Shown piece after piece: positions 54,989-64,000 of a stretch of 64,000 bases of DNA. The stretch covers positions 62,001 to 126,000 of the forward strand of contig NZ_OAOD01000001.1 of the NCBI RefSeq assembly GCF_900205925.1, read 5' to 3'. How positions within the stretch are numbered: the stretch's first letter is position 1; every line of letters starts with the position of its first letter. Made by a program: the position numbers and the translations under genes. Source of the DNA: Clostridium peptidivorans (GTDB taxonomy: Bacteria; Bacillota; Clostridia; Clostridiales; Clostridiaceae). The notes beneath the pieces were generated by a model. That model saw nothing but the letters and a program-made list of their open reading frames with translations, was not told where the DNA came from and made no database searches.

Positions 54989-57115
54989 TTACTTATCAAT
55001 TGTTTTTTCGGATTGTTGCTCTTCATCTGCTTCATTTTTCATAGCATCTTTTCTTGAAAGATTTATTCTTCCTTGATCATCTACTTCTGTTACTTTTACG
55101 AGTATTTCATCGCCTACTGAAACCACATCTTCTACTTTATTAACTCTTGTGAAGTCTAATTTAGATATATGCACTAATCCTTCTTTACCTGGAAGAATTT
55201 CAACAAAGGCTCCAAAATTCATTATTCTTGTTACCTTACCTAAATATATTTCTCCTACTTCCACAACTTTAGTTAAATCATTTATTATCTTAAGAGCTTT
55301 ATTAGCTCCTACGCTATCATCAGATAATATATATATCTTTCCGTCTTCTTTAATGTCAATTTTTACTCCAGTTTCTGCTATGATCTTATTTATAGTTTTA
55401 CCGCCTGCTCCTATAACATCTCTTATCTTTTCTGGATCAATACTCATAGTATATACCCTTGGAGCATACGGAGACATTTCTTTTCTTGGCTCAGGTATAC
55501 ATTCTTGCATCTTGCCTAGTATAAATAAACGTGCTATTCTTGCATCTTCTATAGCTTTCTTTATACATTCATTAGATAATCCTTTGATTTTAGTATCTAC
55601 TTGTATAGCGGTTATTCCCTTTTCTGTTCCTGCTACTTTAAAGTCCATATCTCCAAAGAAGTCCTCAATACCTTGTATATCAGTTAATACTTCTTCTTCT
55701 GATAAGTCATCGCTAGTTACAAGTCCCATAGCTATACCTGCTGCTGGTCTTTTAATTGGTACTCCTGCATCTAGTAAAGCTAAAGTACTAGCGCATACAC
55801 TTGCTTGAGAAGTTGATCCATTAGAACTCAATACTTCAGAAACTAATCTAACTGCATATGGGAACTCTTCTTCAGACGGAATAAGAGGTTCTAATGCTTT
55901 TTCAGCTAAAGCACCATGGCCGATTTCTCTTCTACCTGGTCCTCTAAGAGGCCTAACTTCTCCAACACTATAAGATGGGAAGTTATAATGATGCATATAT
56001 CTTTTAGATTCTGCTTCACCAATTCCATCTAATATTTGAACATCACCTAATGGTCCAATTGTAGCTGCTGTCATAACTTGAGTAAGTCCTCTTGTAAATA
56101 AACCTGTACCATGAGTTCTTGGGAAAAGACTTACTTCGCAGCTTATAAGTCTTACTTGGTTGAACCCTCTGCCATCTGGTCTTCTTCCTTCTCTTAAAAT
56201 CATAGTTCTAACAATTTCTTTTTGAAGTTTATATACTACATCAGCTATATCAGAACCATTTTCAGGATATTTTTCTCCAAATTGTTCTGAAACCTTAGTA
56301 CGTACTTCATCTATAGCAACATTTCTTTGATCCTTATCTGTTATATACATTGCATCTTTTACCATTTGGAAAGCGTAATCTCTAACTTCTTGTTCTAAGT
56401 TTTCATCCATTTTATGTAAAACTGGTTCCAACTTTTCCTTTCCAAACTTTTGCATAGCTTCTTCTTGAAAAGCTACTATTTTCTTACATTCTTCAAAACC
56501 AAACATAATAGCATTATACATGGTTTCTTCATCAACTTCATGTGCACCTGCTTCTATCATAGTAACTCTTTCTTTAGTAGCACAAACAGTTAAATTTAAA
56601 ATACTATTTTCTCTTTCACCTTGAATTGGATTTAGTACAAATTTTCCGTCAACTAACCCTACAGAAACTGTTCCAACTGGTGTGGTAAAAGGAATTGAAG
56701 ATAGACATAACGCTAAAGAAGCACCATTCATAGCTAATATGTTAGGTGAATTATCTTGTTCAACTGATACAACCGTACATACTACTTGCACATCATTTCT
56801 ATATCCCTTAGGAAATAATGGTCTTAACGGTCTATCTATAGCTCTAGCAGTGAGTATTGCATCTTCTGAAGGTCTTCCTTCTCTCTTGATAAAGCCTCCT
56901 GGTATTTTACCTACTGCATAAAGTCTTTCTTCATATTCTACACTTAATGGGAAAAAGTCAATTCCCGCTCTAGGTTCTTTAGATGCATTTGCATTTACAA
57001 GTACTACTGTTTCACCATAACTTATAAGTATAGCACAATCAGAAAGCATTCCTACTTTCCCAAACTCTACTTTAAGTTTTCTTCCGGCTAAAGTAGTTTC
57101 AAGCATATGATTCAT
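54989..57115 (-). CDS. pnp: Polynucleotide phosphorylase
   Basis: PNPase degrades RNA 3' to 5' with phosphate. Two RNase PH domains flank a helical linker, with the catalytic [20 protein letters not shown] near residue 480. KH ([20 protein letters not shown]) and S1 ([20 protein letters not shown]) domains close the protein. At 708 residues it is complete. GGGAGG precedes the ATG. Confidence 0.98.
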   Translation of the reverse strand: MNHMLETTLAGRKLKVEFGKVGMLSDCAILISYGETVVLVNANASKEPRAGIDFFPLSVEYEERLYAVGKIPGGFIKREGRPSEDAILTARAIDRPLRPLFPKGYRNDVQVVCTVVSVEQDNSPNILAMNGASLALCLSSIPFTTPVGTVSVGLVDGKFVLNPIQGERENSILNLTVCATKERVTMIEAGAHEVDEETMYNAIMFGFEECKKIVAFQEEAMQKFGKEKLEPVLHKMDENLEQEVRDYAFQMVKDAMYITDKDQRNVAIDEVRTKVSEQFGEKYPENGSDIADVVYKLQKEIVRTMILREGRRPDGRGFNQVRLISCEVSLFPRTHGTGLFTRGLTQVMTAATIGPLGDVQILDGIGEAESKRYMHHYNFPSYSVGEVRPLRGPGRREIGHGALAEKALEPLIPSEEEFPYAVRLVSEVLSSNGSTSQASVCASTLALLDAGVPIKRPAAGIAMGLVTSDDLSEEEVLTDIQGIEDFFGDMDFKVAGTEKGITAIQVDTKIKGLSNECIKKAIEDARIARLFILGKMQECIPEPRKEMSPYAPRVYTMSIDPEKIRDVIGAGGKTINKIIAETGVKIDIKEDGKIYILSDDSVGANKALKIINDLTKVVEVGEIYLGKVTRIMNFGAFVEILPGKEGLVHISKLDFTRVNKVEDVVSVGDEILVKVTEVDDQGRINLSRKDAMKNEADEEQQSEKTIDK

Positions 57116-57201
57116 AATTTACCTCCCTTCGATATTTCCACTATTATTATTGTATATTTTGGTATTTTTTATACAAAATTAATTACTTAATTCAAAATAA
57201 T

Positions 57202-57221
57202 AGAGCGGACAAAGCCGCTCT
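57202..57221 (-). terminator. Hairpin between rpsO and pnp
   Basis: AGAGCGG (57202-57208) and CCGCTCT (57215-57221) form a GC-rich stem with ATTATTTT after it on the minus strand. It may terminate rpsO or be a processing site as known between rpsO and pnp. Confidence 0.7.
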
Positions 57222-57229
57222 TAATGATA

Positions 57230-57493
57230 TTATTTTCTTAATCCTAATTCTTTGATAATAGCACGATATCTTTCAATATCTTTCTTTTCTAAGTAGTTTA
57301 AAAGTCCTCTTCTCTTACCAACCATCATTAAAAGACCTCTTCTAGAATGATGATCCTTCTTGTGAAGCTTTAAGTGAGCATTTAAGTGATTGATTCTTTC
57401 AGTTAAAAGTGCTATCTGCACTTCTGGTGAACCAGTATCTCCCTCATGTCTTGCGTGTTTAGTTAATAATTCTTCTTTTCTTGCCTTTTCCAT
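57230..57493 (-). CDS. rpsO: 30S ribosomal protein S15
   Basis: An 87-residue S15. [20 protein letters not shown] and [20 protein letters not shown] are conserved. It binds the central domain of 16S rRNA. The 100-base interval upstream may hold its autoregulatory leader, though no pseudoknot was confirmed. Confidence 0.97.
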   Translation of the reverse strand: MEKARKEELLTKHARHEGDTGSPEVQIALLTERINHLNAHLKLHKKDHHSRRGLLMMVGKRRGLLNYLEKKDIERYRAIIKELGLRK

Positions 57494-57595
57494 TAAAATA
57501 CACCTCCAATTGTTAAATCCCCCTTCTCCAAGAATACCGACGGCAATCCAGTAATCATAGAGTAAGGTTCACTTGAATAAGTATATCAAATAAGC

Positions 57596-58546
57596 TTATA
57601 AAAGTAAATTGTTTTTTGAAATTAATTGTAAACTTTGCTTTTCCACGTATCCTTTATCTTTTCCTATCCTACAAGCCAATTCTTCTAAAGAATCAAATTT
57701 CTTTTCATCTCTTATTCTTCCTGTAAAATAAATTCTAATGGTTTCATCATATATATTATTATTGAAATTTAATATATGAGTTTCTATGCTAAGTTTTTGG
57801 TTTTCGACAGTTGGGTTATATCCTATATTAGTTACCCCTTTATAAAGCTTATCATTGTATTTCACAACAGTAGAATATACTCCACCCTTAGGTATAACAA
57901 AATCTTTATTATAATCTAAATTTATAGTTGGAAACCCAATTTCCCTTCCAATTTGCCTTCCTCTTACTACTTTTCCCTCTATAGAAAATGGTACATACAG
58001 CATAGAATTAGCTTTTTTAATATCTCCTTGTTCCGATATTATATTTCGTATTCGTGAACTACATACTAATTCATTATTTTGTTTTACAGGATTTATCACA
58101 TAAAGTTTAAAATCATATTTAATACTTAATTTTTTAAGAAGTGTTATATCTCCTAAGTTCTTATATCCAAATCTATAATTAAATCCTACTATAATACCCT
58201 TTGCATTATAATTTTTAACTATATTGCAAATAAAATCTTCAGGAGAAACCTCCATAAAATCTCTACTAAAATTTATTAAACTTAAATAATCCACTCCCAT
58301 ATTTTCTAAAGCCATTATTTTCATATCATTATCCATTAATAACTTAGGCATTATCTCTTTATTTATAATAGACAAAGGATGATTTTTAAATGTATATATC
58401 ATACTCTTGCCTTTATTTTTCTTTGCCACTTCCATAGCCTTTTGTACTAATGCCCTATGTCCCAAATGTAAGCCATCAAAACTTCCTAATGCTATGTAAG
58501 TCTTATAAGGGATTTTTTTATTTATTTCTTCTCCCAATAAATCCAT
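57596..58546 (-). CDS. ribF: Bifunctional riboflavin kinase/FAD synthetase
   Basis: Makes FMN and FAD. The N-terminal nucleotidyltransferase (GSFDGLHLGH and the GFNYRFGY motif) is followed by the kinase domain (GRQIGREIGFPTINLD). At 316 residues it is normal. It begins 10 bases after truB ends. It carries an AGAGGT site. Confidence 0.95.
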   Translation of the reverse strand: MDLLGEEINKKIPYKTYIALGSFDGLHLGHRALVQKAMEVAKKNKGKSMIYTFKNHPLSIINKEIMPKLLMDNDMKIMALENMGVDYLSLINFSRDFMEVSPEDFICNIVKNYNAKGIIVGFNYRFGYKNLGDITLLKKLSIKYDFKLYVINPVKQNNELVCSSRIRNIISEQGDIKKANSMLYVPFSIEGKVVRGRQIGREIGFPTINLDYNKDFVIPKGGVYSTVVKYNDKLYKGVTNIGYNPTVENQKLSIETHILNFNNNIYDETIRIYFTGRIRDEKKFDSLEELACRIGKDKGYVEKQSLQLISKNNLLL

Positions 58547-58556
58547 ATTATTACCT

Positions 58557-59426
58557 CTAAATAAGTAATTTTTCTACTTTAAAACCCTTTTCAGTTTTTT
58601 TACCTATTCCTATAAATCTCTCTTCTATATATACCTTATATAATATATTTTCTTCTATATCCTTAATTACAAAAGGATTTTGTATAGTAACTCCATTTAA
58701 AAGAAGCTTTTCAAATTTATTGCTAAATACTATAGGTTTATATGCCAAAGCTTCATGCATAGGTATAATAAAACTTTCAATATTTTCTTCATTTAAATCT
58801 TCTAAAGCTATGGAATTTTCTATAGAAAAAGTACCTGTCTCAACTCTCTCCAAATCCCACATAGCTCCTCCAACTTTTAAAATGTCTCCTATGTCATAAC
58901 ATAAGCTTCTTATATAGGTTCCCTTAGAACATTTAACAGTAAATTTAACATATGGAATATCTATATTTTCTATATTTATATCATATATAGTTATTTTTCT
59001 CTTTTGTCTTTCTACTTCAATGCCTTGTCGTGCTAGCTCATAAAGTCTTTTGCCATTAACTTTCAATGCTGAATACATAGGAGGCATTTGTTCTATATCT
59101 CCAATAAAATCTCTAATAACTTCTTCTATGTGTTTATTAGTTACATTACTAAGTTCACTTTCAGAAAGTATTTTCCCTTCCCTATCATAAGTATCTGTTG
59201 TAACTCCTAATTTTAAGGTAGCTTTATATACTTTATGATTTTGCATTATATAATCTACAATTTTGGTAGCATTACCTATACATATCGGAAGTACTCCTGT
59301 AGCCATAGGATCTAAAGTTCCTGTATGACCTACTTTCTTAGTTCTAGAAAGCCTTTTTATAGTTCTTACCACATCAAAAGAAGTAATACCTGAAGGTTTA
59401 TATACATTTATTACTCCATTCATCAT
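58557..59426 (-). CDS. truB: tRNA pseudouridine(55) synthase
   Basis: Makes pseudouridine 55 in the T-loop of tRNA. The catalytic Asp lies in [12 protein letters not shown] (near residue 41), with the [20 protein letters not shown] motif. 289 residues. Two adjacent ATG codons (59426, 59423) overlap the nrnA stop, so translation is coupled. Confidence 0.95.
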   Translation of the reverse strand: MMNGVINVYKPSGITSFDVVRTIKRLSRTKKVGHTGTLDPMATGVLPICIGNATKIVDYIMQNHKVYKATLKLGVTTDTYDREGKILSESELSNVTNKHIEEVIRDFIGDIEQMPPMYSALKVNGKRLYELARQGIEVERQKRKITIYDINIENIDIPYVKFTVKCSKGTYIRSLCYDIGDILKVGGAMWDLERVETGTFSIENSIALEDLNEENIESFIIPMHEALAYKPIVFSNKFEKLLLNGVTIQNPFVIKDIEENILYKVYIEERFIGIGKKTEKGFKVEKLLI

Positions 59427-60385
59427 ATCAACTCTTTTTGTATAATTTTTAGTAATTCTTCCTTAGCTTCCTTTAGAGATTTACCTTTAATAGCAGCCCC
59501 TGCCGCTCTTATATGGCCTCCGCCTCCAAAGTTTTCAGCTATTTTTCTTACATCTACTTTTGATTTAGACCTAATACTTAATTTAACTTCATTTTGTTTT
59601 TCTTTAAAAAGAACAGTTACTTCTACTCCCTCAATTTGATTACCAAAGGAAACTACATCTGAAGTATCTGTACCTGGATCTATATTATATTTTCCGAACA
59701 TTTCTTGAGTTACTTCCATAAAACAAATGTTGCTATTTATAAGCTCCATTTTATTAAATACTTCTCCATAAAGCTTAAATCTTACGAATTCCTTATTGTC
59801 AAATATAATTCTATGTATAGCACTAAAGTCTATTCCCGTATTTATTAAATCTCCAGCTATAGCATGAGTAACAGAGGTAGTATTAGAATATCTAAATGAT
59901 CCTGTATCTGTTAATATAGATGTATAAAGACACTTAGCTATATCTTGGTCTATCTCTACTCCAAGTGACCTTAACATTTGATATACTATCTCAGCCATAC
60001 AAGAAGAATTAGTGTCTACAAAATTTAAGTCTCCATATAAGCCATTAGATATGTGATGATCTATATTAATTAATGTATAATTTTTATTTTTCATATCTAA
60101 GTTAGCATTTATTCTTTCAAAATTTCCACAATCCAATACTATAACAAGATCAGTTTCCTCTTGTACGGTACTTACATTGCCATCTATCTCAATGCTATAA
60201 GGCAAAAAACTAAAAGTATTATCAATTTCTTCTTTACATATAATATAAGCATTTTTATTAAGTCTTCTTAACGCTTGTAATAAACCTAGAGAACTCCCTA
60301 ATGAATCACCATCTGGAGAAGTATGAAAAGTAATACCTATCGTATTACTTTTCATAATAAGGGATAGAATATTATTCATTATCAT
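59423..60385 (-). CDS. nrnA: Bifunctional oligoribonuclease/PAP phosphatase
   Basis: A DHH/DHHA1 phosphoesterase degrading short RNA and pAp. [23 protein letters not shown] and the [11 protein letters not shown] motif are present. 320 residues. It overlaps the end of rbfA and the start of truB by a few bases. Confidence 0.93.
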   Translation of the reverse strand: MIMNNILSLIMKSNTIGITFHTSPDGDSLGSSLGLLQALRRLNKNAYIICKEEIDNTFSFLPYSIEIDGNVSTVQEETDLVIVLDCGNFERINANLDMKNKNYTLINIDHHISNGLYGDLNFVDTNSSCMAEIVYQMLRSLGVEIDQDIAKCLYTSILTDTGSFRYSNTTSVTHAIAGDLINTGIDFSAIHRIIFDNKEFVRFKLYGEVFNKMELINSNICFMEVTQEMFGKYNIDPGTDTSDVVSFGNQIEGVEVTVLFKEKQNEVKLSIRSKSKVDVRKIAENFGGGGHIRAAGAAIKGKSLKEAKEELLKIIQKELI

Positions 60386-60740
60386 TTCTATCCTGCTCCT
60401 TTTTTATTTTAGATAAAATTGCATCTATATGCATTCCCTGCTCTATAGTATTATCTAGTTCTATTAGTATCTCCGGAGTAACTCTTAATTTTATTCTATG
60501 TCCTACTTCTCTTCTAATAAATCCTGCGGAACTTTTTAGAGCTTTTAAAGTACCTTCTTTAGCTTCTTCATTCCCAAAAATACTTACATACACTTTAGCA
60601 TAACTTAAATCCTTTGTAACATCTACTTTCGTTACACTTATCATTGTGTTTACTCTAGGATCTTTTAATTCATGCTGTATTATGTCTGATACTTCTCGTC
60701 TAACTTCCTCATTAATTCTCCCTGCTCTATGCTTTGCCAT
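60372..60740 (-). CDS. rbfA: Ribosome-binding factor A
   Basis: A 122-residue KH-like 30S maturation factor. VRREVSDIIQHELKDPRV and the TKDLSYAKVYVSIFG stretches fit. It is coupled to nrnA and follows infB. Confidence 0.95.
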   Translation of the reverse strand: MAKHRAGRINEEVRREVSDIIQHELKDPRVNTMISVTKVDVTKDLSYAKVYVSIFGNEEAKEGTLKALKSSAGFIRREVGHRIKLRVTPEILIELDNTIEQGMHIDAILSKIKKEQDRNDNE

Positions 60741-60758
60741 ATCATATCACCTCAAATT

Positions 60759-62843
60759 CTATAGCTTATCTTTTTTTATTTCCTCCATTGTAAATGCTTC
60801 AATTATGTCTCCTTCTTTTAGATCATTGAATTTTTCTACCATAATACCACATTCATATCCAGTAGCTACTTCTTTTGCATCATCTTTAAATCTTTTTAAG
60901 GAGTCAAGTGTTGATTCACATACAACTATTCCATCTCTTATTATTCTTACACTAGCATTTCTTGTTATTTTTCCATTTAAAACATAACACCCAGCTATTG
61001 TTCCCACATTAGATATCTTATAAAGCTGTCTAACTTCAGCTCTTCCAAGTACTACTTCTTTATAGTCAGGTTCTAACATTCCAACCATAGCTGATTTTAT
61101 ATCTTCTATAGCAGTATATATAACTCTATATGTTTTTACATCTACATTTTCTTTTTCAGCAAGTGTAGTAGCATTATTATCAGGTCTTACATTAAATCCA
61201 ATAATAATTGCATTTGAAGCATTTGCAAGTGATACATCTGTTTCTGTTATAGCTCCTACTCCGCCATGTATTACCCTTACTTTAACTTCATCTGTAGATA
61301 ACTTTTCAAATGATTGTTTTACTGCTTCTACAGAACCCTGTACATCAGCCTTTACTATTATATTTAATTCTTTTATTTTTCCCTCTTTTATTTGACTATA
61401 AAGGTCTTCTAAGGATACCTTATGAGATTGTAAGTATTCATTTCTAACCTTTTCTTTTCTCTTTTCAGCCATTTCTCTTGCAGTTTTTTCATCTTTAACT
61501 ACATTGAATCTATCACCTGCTGACGGAACCTCAGAAAGACCAAGTATCTCAACTGGTATTGATGGACCGGCTGATTTTATCTTTTTACCTTTATCATCAA
61601 ACATTGCTCTTATTCTACCATAGGTACTTCCAACAATTATTGAATCTCCTACTTCTAAAGTACCATTTTGTACTAATAAAGATGCAACTGCTCCTCTACC
61701 CTTATCTAATTTTGCTTCAATTACAGTACCCTTTGCTTTTCTTTGGGCATTAGCTTTAAGCTCTAACATTTCTGCAGTTAATACTACCATCTCAAGTAAG
61801 TTATCTATACCTTCTCTTGTATGTGCAGAAACTGGAACAGTTACTGTATCTCCACCCCAATCTTCAGCAAGCAAGTTTCTTTCTGCTAACTGTTGTTTTA
61901 CTCTTTCAGGGTTTGCTCCAGGTCTATCCATTTTATTTATAGCTACTATCATTGGAACATTAGCTGCTTTACAGTGATTTATAGCTTCTTCTGTTTGAGG
62001 CATTATACCATCATCTGCTGCTACTACAAGTATTACTATATCTGTTATTTGAGCTCCACGTGCTCTCATTGAAGTAAAGGCTTCATGTCCTGGAGTATCT
62101 AAAAATGTTATCTTTTCTTCACCTATATTTACAGTGTAAGCTCCTATATGCTGAGTTATTCCACCAGCTTCTGAAGCTGCAACTTTAGATTTTTTTATTC
62201 CATCTAAAAGTGAAGTCTTACCATGGTCAACGTGACCCATAACTGTTACTACTGGAGGTCTCTTTTCATTTAATACTTCATCTTCCTCATCTTCTTCAGG
62301 TTCTACTGCTTCTAAAGTTAAATCCTTTTCCTTTTGAACAACAAAAGCTTCAAATTTTTCTCCTAGCTTTTCAGCTGTTTGAAAATCTATTTCTTGATTT
62401 AATGAAGCCATAACTCCTATAAATATAAGCTGTTTTATAACTTCTGTATAAGGTTTTTTTAGCTTATCTGCAAGTTCCTTTACAGTAATGGTATCTTCCA
62501 TTTCTATTACTATTTCGCCATTTCCTTCTTCAGATGAAGACTGTTCATTCTTATCTTCTTTAGCCTTTTTACCTTTATTTTTAGTAACTTTTATTTCTTC
62601 TTCTATCTTTTCTTCTTGAAGCGCTCCATATTTTTCTTCTATATCATCTTCAATCTTTATAGAACTTTTTTCACCCTTATTATTCTCCATATATAGTTCT
62701 TTTATAAGCTGAGCATCCTCATCTTCTATTACACTCATATGGTTTTTTACTTCTATATTAAACTCTTCCTGTAGTAAGGTTATAAGCTCCTTACTTGAAA
62801 TATTTAATTCTTTAGCCAATTCATAAACTCTTATTTTTGACAA
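60759..62843 (-). CDS. infB: Translation initiation factor IF-2
   Basis: IF-2 brings initiator tRNA to the ribosome. A short IF2-N domain ([17 protein letters not shown]) is followed by a charged linker (about 70-180) and the G domain with [16 protein letters not shown] and NKMD, then domains II-IV. GTG at 62852 lies on the GGGGG site, so TTG at 62843 (MSKIRVYEL) is preferred, giving 694 residues. It precedes rbfA. Confidence 0.97.
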   Translation of the reverse strand: MSKIRVYELAKELNISSKELITLLQEEFNIEVKNHMSVIEDEDAQLIKELYMENNKGEKSSIKIEDDIEEKYGALQEEKIEEEIKVTKNKGKKAKEDKNEQSSSEEGNGEIVIEMEDTITVKELADKLKKPYTEVIKQLIFIGVMASLNQEIDFQTAEKLGEKFEAFVVQKEKDLTLEAVEPEEDEEDEVLNEKRPPVVTVMGHVDHGKTSLLDGIKKSKVAASEAGGITQHIGAYTVNIGEEKITFLDTPGHEAFTSMRARGAQITDIVILVVAADDGIMPQTEEAINHCKAANVPMIVAINKMDRPGANPERVKQQLAERNLLAEDWGGDTVTVPVSAHTREGIDNLLEMVVLTAEMLELKANAQRKAKGTVIEAKLDKGRGAVASLLVQNGTLEVGDSIIVGSTYGRIRAMFDDKGKKIKSAGPSIPVEILGLSEVPSAGDRFNVVKDEKTAREMAEKRKEKVRNEYLQSHKVSLEDLYSQIKEGKIKELNIIVKADVQGSVEAVKQSFEKLSTDEVKVRVIHGGVGAITETDVSLANASNAIIIGFNVRPDNNATTLAEKENVDVKTYRVIYTAIEDIKSAMVGMLEPDYKEVVLGRAEVRQLYKISNVGTIAGCYVLNGKITRNASVRIIRDGIVVCESTLDSLKRFKDDAKEVATGYECGIMVEKFNDLKEGDIIEAFTMEEIKKDKL

Positions 62844-62860
62844 AATATTCACCCCCGAAA

Positions 62861-63175
62861 CTAAATATTATTACCTTGTTTCCATAATTCTAAAATCTTA
62901 CTTGCAATTGAACTGTCACTTATACCAATTATTCCTATACCTTCTCTTCCAATAGCTGTAGATAGCTCCTCTGTGGAATAATGATTAATCATAGGAATAT
63001 CTTTTTTTTCTGATATTCTTAAGAATTTTTCTATGGTATTTAATGCGCAGTTTGATGAAACTATAAGCAAAAAACACTTATTTTTTAATGTAGTTTCTTC
63101 ACATTTATTATAGCCTTCTATAACTTTTCCAGCTTTTTTAGCAATTCCTAAAAAGCTTAATAACTTATCCTTCAT
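62861..63175 (-). CDS. L7Ae-family ribosomal-type RNA-binding protein YlxQ
   Basis: A 104-residue L7Ae/L30e-type kink-turn binding protein. [20 protein letters not shown] and the C-terminal [17 protein letters not shown] segments are typical. It overlaps ylxR by 11 bases and precedes infB, the usual order. Confidence 0.9.
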   Translation of the reverse strand: MKDKLLSFLGIAKKAGKVIEGYNKCEETTLKNKCFLLIVSSNCALNTIEKFLRISEKKDIPMINHYSTEELSTAIGREGIGIIGISDSSIASKILELWKQGNNI

Positions 63176-63434
63176 CTCTTATCTCTTCCTTTAACTTCTC
63201 ATAAACTTCCTGGCTAAGGGTGGTTTCTAGATTTCTTTCTAGTTTTCTCGTTTTAAAAGCCTTTTCAAGGCATTCTACACTTTTACAGATATATGCACCT
63301 CTTCCAGGTTTTTTTCCTGTCAAGTCTATAGAAACTTCTCCCTCTTTATTTTTCACTACTCTTATAAGTTCTTTTTTGGGTTTCATCTCCATGCATCCTG
63401 TGCACATTCTTTGAGGAACCTTTTTTACCTTCAT
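63165..63434 (-). CDS. ylxR: YlxR/RnpM RNA-binding protein
   Basis: An 89-residue protein of the YlxR (RnpM) family, reported to bind RNase P RNA. RMCTGCMEMKPKKELIRVVK and GKKPGRGAYICKSVECLEKA are the conserved core. AAGGAAGG precedes the ATG. It follows nusA by 25 bases. Confidence 0.93.
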   Translation of the reverse strand: MKVKKVPQRMCTGCMEMKPKKELIRVVKNKEGEVSIDLTGKKPGRGAYICKSVECLEKAFKTRKLERNLETTLSQEVYEKLKEEIRDEG

Positions 63435-63459
63435 ATTAAACCACCTTCCTTCTCCAGCT

Positions 63460-64000
63460 TTATTCTGTTACTTGTGACTTGCTTTTAATATCTATTTTCC
63501 ATCCTGTAAGTTTTGCAGCAAGTCTTACATTTTGGCCTTCTTTACCAATAGCAAGAGATAATTGGTTATCATCTACTACAACTTTTGCAGATTTGTTTTG
63601 TTCATCTATAGTTACATCTAAAACATTAGCTGGACTTAGAGCATTTCCAATGTACTCTTCTGAAAGCTTACTCCACTTTATTATGTCAACTTTTTCATTT
63701 TTAAGTTCATTTACTATGTTTTGAACTCTAGTTCCCTTAGGTCCTACGCAAGCTCCCATAGGATCTACATCCTCATCATTCGAATACACAGCTATCTTTG
63801 TTCTAGATCCTGCTTCTCTTGATATACTCTTAATCTCTACAACCCCACTATATATTTCTGGAACTTCTAATTCAAACAATCTTTTTACAAGTCCTGGATG
63901 TGTTCTAGAAACTACAACTTGAGCTCCTTTAGTAGTATTTTTTACTTCTACAATATAAAGCTTAAGTCTTTCGTTGAAATTATACTGTTCTCCATGCATT
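63460..64000 (-). CDS. nusA: Transcription factor NusA, C-terminal part (start outside window)
   Basis: Only the C-terminal ~180 residues are inside; the frame runs past the right edge. NusA modulates pausing and termination. The end of the S1 domain (LKLYIVEVKNTTKGAQVVVS) and two KH domains (MGACVGPKGTRVQNIVNELK, and LAIGKEGQNVRLAAKLTGWK) are seen. It heads the ylxR-ylxQ-infB operon. Confidence 0.96.
   Translation of the reverse strand, partial: MHGEQYNFNERLKLYIVEVKNTTKGAQVVVSRTHPGLVKRLFELEVPEIYSGVVEIKSISREAGSRTKIAVYSNDEDVDPMGACVGPKGTRVQNIVNELKNEKVDIIKWSKLSEEYIGNALSPANVLDVTIDEQNKSAKVVVDDNQLSLAIGKEGQNVRLAAKLTGWKIDIKSKSQVTE

Noticed and set aside
1-64000. rRNA, tRNA or CRISPR loci
   Set aside because: No stretch with high-GC rRNA sequence, no cloverleaf with a T-arm GGTTCGAATCC-like motif and no regular repeat-spacer array was seen.

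Overview
The window is AT-rich chromosomal DNA of a Clostridium (sensu stricto) species. The reasons are the low GC, strong AGGAGG-type ribosome binding sites with frequent GTG and TTG starts, sporulation genes (spoVS, ymxH) and the gene orders mutS-mutL-miaA-hfq and nusA-ylxR-ylxQ-infB-rbfA-nrnA-truB-ribF-rpsO-pnp-mlpA-ymxH-dapG-tepA-ftsK-rimO-pgsA-recA-rny-spoVS. I cannot name the species. No rRNA, tRNA, CRISPR array, intact prophage or intact insertion sequence was found.

Layout. (1) 1-8.2 kb, conserved: mutS (5' end cut by the window), mutL, miaA, hfq and a PLP enzyme on the plus strand, then lexA, a Cys-cluster protein and a Xer-type recombinase. (2) 8.3-10.8 kb: a small cassette with an HTH protein, a long coiled-coil protein, two very short genes, an orphan LexA box, and related palindromes at both edges. 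(3) 10.9-22.3 kb, accessory: exoA with a candidate SOS box and a Vat-type acetyltransferase, a pirin, a tandem [2Fe-2S] protein, a MarR regulon with three matching operators and Cys-rich proteins, a DMT exporter, a sugar kinase, and a two-gene unit with a PD-(D/E)XK nuclease. (4) 22.3-32 kb, the most disturbed part: a WYL regulator, a wrecked serine recombinase, an HTH pseudogene further left, a foreign-looking membrane protein, a decayed second vat copy, an OLD/RecF-like ATPase, an ECF sigma/anti-sigma pair and a HEAT-type methyltransferase. (5) 32-39.8 kb: a Crp/Fnr regulator next to an OsmC-TSCPD-MFS operon with a candidate operator, and a Zn/Cd P-type ATPase behind a consensus promoter with an SmtB/ArsR-like operator. 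(6) 40-64 kb, conserved minus-strand housekeeping block: purB, HPr, aspartate aminotransferase, spoVS, rny, recA and the long translation/RNA-decay operon running in from nusA (cut by the right edge).

How it fits together. The two conserved blocks face each other and about 30 kb of accessory DNA lies between them. DNA repair is a theme: mutS, mutL, lexA, recA and exoA are present, and LexA boxes precede lexA, recA and probably exoA, with a further perfect box at 9401 that has no obvious target. Several regulons can be read from the DNA: LexA, MarR, Crp/Fnr and metal-ArsR. Where the ribosome binding site decided the start, the annotated start was moved from the longest open frame; each case is noted in its entry. 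All functions are inferred from sequence motifs recognised by eye; no database search was run.
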